From an uncultured Sphingomonadaceae bacterium (GTDB taxonomy: Bacteria > Pseudomonadota > Alphaproteobacteria > Sphingomonadales > Sphingomonadaceae), in contig CANMGU010000002.1 in the NCBI GenBank assembly GCA_947497455.1, positions 1,520,506-1,584,505 of the forward strand: 64,000 nt of DNA, written 5' to 3'. This document shows positions 60,878-64,000 of the stretch, in pieces. Position numbers and translations under genes: made by a program. The number at the start of each line of letters is the position of its first letter. The stretch's first letter is position 1. The notes below the pieces were generated by a model. That model saw only the letters and a program-made list of their open reading frames with translations. It made no database searches and had not been told where the DNA came from.

Positions 60878-63067
60878 ATGGCGGTTAAAGGTATATTACG
60901 GGCATTCTCCAACAGTGCAGACGGCGATTCCATATCGGTGATCACTTCTGATAACCACGCGCGCCGTATTGAAGTACTCGAAGATTTTGAACAAGCGGGC
61001 ATAAACTGGCTGTGGGCCACTGACGCCGACGGCAGACTTGTTTACCTATCTGAAAAAGCAGCAAAAAATCTCGACAGACCGGTTGATGAATTGCTGGCCG
61101 AACCGATGACGGCCCTTTTCGAGAATGATCCTGACAATCCGGATGAAAAATCTGACCGTCCGTTAAAATATCAGTTCAGCAAACGCAGCAAGATCAACGA
61201 TCTGGTGGTCCGGCGCGTTCCTCTGACACTCAGGCCGGGGGACAAGCAAACCTGGTGGATGATCACCGCTCATCCGAAATTTGACGATAGCGGAGAATTT
61301 CAGGGCTATCGCGGGAATGCCAAGGATGTGACAGTTGAGTATCAGCGCAAGCTGGAAGATTCGCGGCTGGCCGAATTTGATTCACTGACAGGTCTGGCTA
61401 ACCGTCACCGTATGGATAACCGGCTCACTGGATTATTGGGGTCATTCAAGGCGGCTAATCGCAGCTGTGCGATTATGATGCTCGATCTCGACCGGTTCAA
61501 ACAAGTGAATGACACCATGGGGCACCCTGCTGGTGACGAACTGCTCAAGCAGGTCGCCAAACGCATGCGCACGATTATTGGTGATCGCGGCGAAATCGGC
61601 CGGTTGGGTGGCGATGAGTTTCAGGTGATCTTGCCTGATCTTGATGATCGCGGAAAGCTAGGCGAAATCGCTGAAAAGATCGTCAAAATTGTTTCGCAAC
61701 CTTATCCGATCGACGACAAAAGTGCGATTATCGGAACGTCCATCGGTATTGCCGTCGCACCTTATGACGGTATCGAAAAGGAAGAGCTCATTCGCAGTTC
61801 GGACCTTGCGCTTTATGCTGCAAAGAATTCTGGACGCGGCCAGTATCGTTTCTATTCTGCCGACTTGAAGGATGAAGAACAGGAACGGCGGATGCTGGTC
61901 GAGGATCTGCGCGAGGCGCTCGACAACGGTCAGCTCGAGATGCACTATCAACCGGTTGTGCGGACAGATGACCATATGGTGGTCGGCTTTGAAGGATTGA
62001 TGCGCTGGGTCCATCCCGAGCGCGGATCAGTCAGTCCCGGTGTATTCATTCCGATTGCGGAGGAATTGAACCTTATCAACCAACTGGGCGAGTGGGCGCT
62101 GCGCCGCGCATGTGAGGATGCCTTACAATGGCCGAAATCGGTCCGGATCGCGGTGAACGTTTCTGCAGTGCAATTTGCCAATAGCGGATTTCCTGAAATT
62201 GTCATGAATGCGCTGGCAGCAAGTGGTCTGGAGCCGGAAAGGCTGGAGCTCGAATTGACTGAGAGCGTTTTCATGGGCGACAGCGAAACCATCGACAATA
62301 CGTTCCAAATCCTCAAGGAACTGGGCGTACGGCTGGCACTGGACGATTTTGGTACCGGCTATTCCTCGCTGAGCTATTTGCGTTCAGCGCCGTTCGACAA
62401 GATCAAGGTCGACAAGAGTTTTGTCGATTCCTGTACCCAAAAAGACAAGAACAGTGCCAAGATTATCGCGGCTATCGTCAGTCTGTCGGAAGCGCTGGGT
62501 ATGGAGACAACCGTCGAGGGTGTCGAAGCGTTCGACCAATTCGATCTGGTGTGTGAAAAAGGCGCTCGGTACATTCAAGGGTGGATTTACTCAAAGGCGC
62601 TCAAGCTCGAGGAAATTGGAGAAAAGCTGGGAAGCGGGGAGTTTCGCATCGAACCCGACGGACCAGATCTCTACCGACAGGATCGGCGTACGGTTTTCCG
62701 GCGCATTGGTGCAATTCATGAAGATCACCGATATGACGTGGTTATGCGCGATCTTTCGAAGACGGGCGCGCGGTTTGAAGGCATGCTTGGCGTTCCTATC
62801 GGAACCAAGCTGGTGCTCGATCTTGGTGGTGGCCAACTGGTGATCTGCAGCGTTACGCGATCGCAGGAATCAATGCTGGCAGCAGAGTTTGAAACACCAT
62901 TGATTAGCGATGGTGCAGGCGGGCTTTGTACGCGCCACCGGGTTTCCCCTTATGATCTCGCCTCTGCGGGTATGCCATTGGCGGCCTTGCCTCCTGGAAA
63001 CTATCCGCTTGCGCAAAATTCGTCCAACGACGCCAGTAAACCGCAATTCATGCAAGTCGCGATCTGA
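60878..63067 (+). CDS. PAS-GGDEF-EAL-PilZ c-di-GMP signalling protein
   Basis: 729 residues, no membrane helix. PAS domain (about 33-158, with WLWATDADGRLVYLS), GGDEF domain (about 160-328, intact GGDEF at 244-248, no RxxD inhibitory site before it), EAL domain (about 335-585) and C-terminal PilZ domain (about 603-675; RRxxxR-like DRRTVFRR and DLSKTG). The EAL signature reads EGL (Glu372), but other catalytic residues are seen (NVSAVQF, ELTES, LDDFGTG, KVDKSF, TVEGVE), so both synthesis and breakdown of c-di-GMP remain possible. The gene is monocistronic and follows a terminator by 115 bases. PilZ at the end suggests product feedback. Confidence 0.94.
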   Translation: MAVKGILRAFSNSADGDSISVITSDNHARRIEVLEDFEQAGINWLWATDADGRLVYLSEKAAKNLDRPVDELLAEPMTALFENDPDNPDEKSDRPLKYQFSKRSKINDLVVRRVPLTLRPGDKQTWWMITAHPKFDDSGEFQGYRGNAKDVTVEYQRKLEDSRLAEFDSLTGLANRHRMDNRLTGLLGSFKAANRSCAIMMLDLDRFKQVNDTMGHPAGDELLKQVAKRMRTIIGDRGEIGRLGGDEFQVILPDLDDRGKLGEIAEKIVKIVSQPYPIDDKSAIIGTSIGIAVAPYDGIEKEELIRSSDLALYAAKNSGRGQYRFYSADLKDEEQERRMLVEDLREALDNGQLEMHYQPVVRTDDHMVVGFEGLMRWVHPERGSVSPGVFIPIAEELNLINQLGEWALRRACEDALQWPKSVRIAVNVSAVQFANSGFPEIVMNALAASGLEPERLELELTESVFMGDSETIDNTFQILKELGVRLALDDFGTGYSSLSYLRSAPFDKIKVDKSFVDSCTQKDKNSAKIIAAIVSLSEALGMETTVEGVEAFDQFDLVCEKGARYIQGWIYSKALKLEEIGEKLGSGEFRIEPDGPDLYRQDRRTVFRRIGAIHEDHRYDVVMRDLSKTGARFEGMLGVPIGTKLVLDLGGGQLVICSVTRSQESMLAAEFETPLISDGAGGLCTRHRVSPYDLASAGMPLAALPPGNYPLAQNSSNDASKPQFMQVAI

Positions 63068-63339
63068 TCCGCGTTTCCCGAGACCTGATGCATCTGTCTC
63101 GGTATCGCTGACAGACTTTAAATCCGGTTCTCTTCTCGGGCAGGGTTGCCTGATTCCCGTCAGAGCAATCTCGGCTGTCGTTCATCGACGGCTAAGTGCC
63201 GTTTGTCTAAAACATGATTTCATACGCAACCTTTTTGCCTTTGGTACGCGGTTATTGTATCGGGGTATCAAGCGCCAGAAAGCGTAGAGTTTTGTGTCCT
63301 TAACAGGGGCGACATATCCTATTTATTGGAGAGACATAA

Positions 63340-64000
63340 ATGCGATTTTCAGTTTCCAGCCGTAAATTTTTCCTTGGCGTATCGACCGCCGCCTTGCTCG
63401 GTTTCAGCGGTAGTCCCGCCCTTGCCGATAATCACGGCAAGAAGATGACTACAGCGGAGCTCAACAGAATGAGTGCAAATGGAAATAGCGGGATGAAAAA
63501 GACGTCCGATGATGCTGCTGAAAACTCAATATTGCAAGAATGGACGGGCCCCTATGATGGCGTACCGCCATGGGATGAAGTGAAGGTTGCTGATTTTCCC
63601 AATGCTTTCCAGTCGCTGATGGATGAGGGTAAGAAGGAAGCCGATGCAATCCTGTCCAGCTCGGAACCTGCGACTTTCGACAATTTCATGGTGCCTTGGG
63701 AACTAGCTGGTTCCAAGGCCAATGAAGTATTCGCGCTTTGGGGGGTGCATTCAAGCAATCTCTCCAATGAAGAAGTCCGCAAGGTACAAGGGGAATGGCT
63801 ACCGAAAATATCGGCCTTCTACAACGAGATCCAGCTCGACCCTCGCCTTTTTCAGAAGACCAAGCAAGTTTACGAAGGCCTTGCGAGTTCGAGTCTCGAC
63901 GCGCAGCAGAAACGGCTGGTGACGCGGCAATATGAGTCTCTCGTCCGCAACGGCGCAGAGCTGGAAGGTGAAGCCAAGCAGGAGCTGATCCGCCTCAACA
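63340..64000 (+). CDS. M3-family peptidase (Dcp-like), 5' part, cut by window end
   Basis: An open frame from ATG 63340, 8 bases after GGAG in GGAGAG, running to the window edge without a stop (220 codons seen). It begins with a signal-like N-terminus (SSRKFFLGVSTAALLGF, ending PALA-DN); the RK-FFL pattern is a possible variant Tat signal. The mature part matches the N-terminal helical domain of peptidyl-dipeptidase Dcp/oligopeptidase A (NFMVPWELAGSKANEVFALWG in parts; LDPRLFQKTKQVYE; RNGAELEGEAKQEL). The zinc HExxH region would lie beyond the window. Likely a periplasmic oligopeptidase. Confidence 0.85.
   Translation, partial: MRFSVSSRKFFLGVSTAALLGFSGSPALADNHGKKMTTAELNRMSANGNSGMKKTSDDAAENSILQEWTGPYDGVPPWDEVKVADFPNAFQSLMDEGKKEADAILSSSEPATFDNFMVPWELAGSKANEVFALWGVHSSNLSNEEVRKVQGEWLPKISAFYNEIQLDPRLFQKTKQVYEGLASSSLDAQQKRLVTRQYESLVRNGAELEGEAKQELIRLN

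Noticed and set aside
1..64000. tRNA, rRNA, CRISPR array, insertion sequence, prophage
   Set aside because: Intergenic regions were read for cloverleaf-like folds, regularly spaced repeats and transposase or integrase frames; none was found. The HNH protein at 12739-13305 has no mobile-element context.

Overview
The window looks like a chromosomal segment of a marine-type alphaproteobacterium of the order Sphingomonadales (a Sphingorhabdus, Parasphingorhabdus or Sphingopyxis relative). The signs are an alphaproteobacterial PEP-CTERM anchor (PEPxxWAFMI..GFG), an ATP12-type F1-ATPase chaperone, GluQ-RS, a Fe-S photolyase, an hflK-hflC-degP neighbourhood, and short hairpin repeats of a kind I associate with sphingomonads. 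GC content looks moderate; I did not compute it. I see no tRNA, rRNA, CRISPR array, insertion sequence or phage gene. Coding density is high. The only gap above 300 bases is 51352-51769.

Layout. 1-3480: the end of a type II secretion operon (gspF, gspG, gspL, gspM) with no minor pseudopilin genes gspH-K between gspG and gspL. 3483-9774: a fatty acid desaturase, small exported proteins, a CadC-like regulator with TPRs, an Arg-rich lipoprotein and a cytochrome P450 with a TTG start. 9800-18589: PEP carboxylase, an HNH nuclease, gluQ, a HIG1-type membrane protein, a cobalamin adenosyltransferase, the ergothioneine pair egtB-egtD and a DUF1176 protein. 18681-24032: a hydroxyacyl-CoA dehydrogenase, an epoxide hydrolase and a peptide-type ABC importer without a binding protein. 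24075-40843: a TorF-like porin, the sulfur operon sseA-metC-mscS, a Fe-S photolyase, queF, two GST-like proteins, a HerA-like ATPase, and degP near hflK-hflC. 40915-49837: eleven tightly packed plus-strand genes (mrp to ATP12), most overlapping by a few bases, followed by AMP nucleosidase. 51352-52636: two intergenic regions holding several hairpin repeats around an OmpW gene.

The most unusual locus is 53907-59998. A flavoprotein is fused to two cyclic-nucleotide-binding domains and a four-cluster DmsB-like ferredoxin domain. It is translationally coupled to a membrane protein with two HX13H pairs (predicted dihaem cytochrome b). Next comes a protein with a cytoplasmic FHA domain, one membrane helix and ten periplasmic CXXCH haem motifs, and then a class III cyclic-nucleotide phosphodiesterase. 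A CcmI-like TPR protein is divergent from it. Read together, these genes could move electrons from NAD(P)H across the inner membrane to a decahaem cytochrome, under the control of a cyclic nucleotide and possibly phosphothreonine. I do not recognise this as a described system.

The window ends with a PEP-CTERM protein, a PAS-GGDEF-EAL-PilZ c-di-GMP protein, and the 5' part of an M3-family peptidase gene (63340 to the edge).
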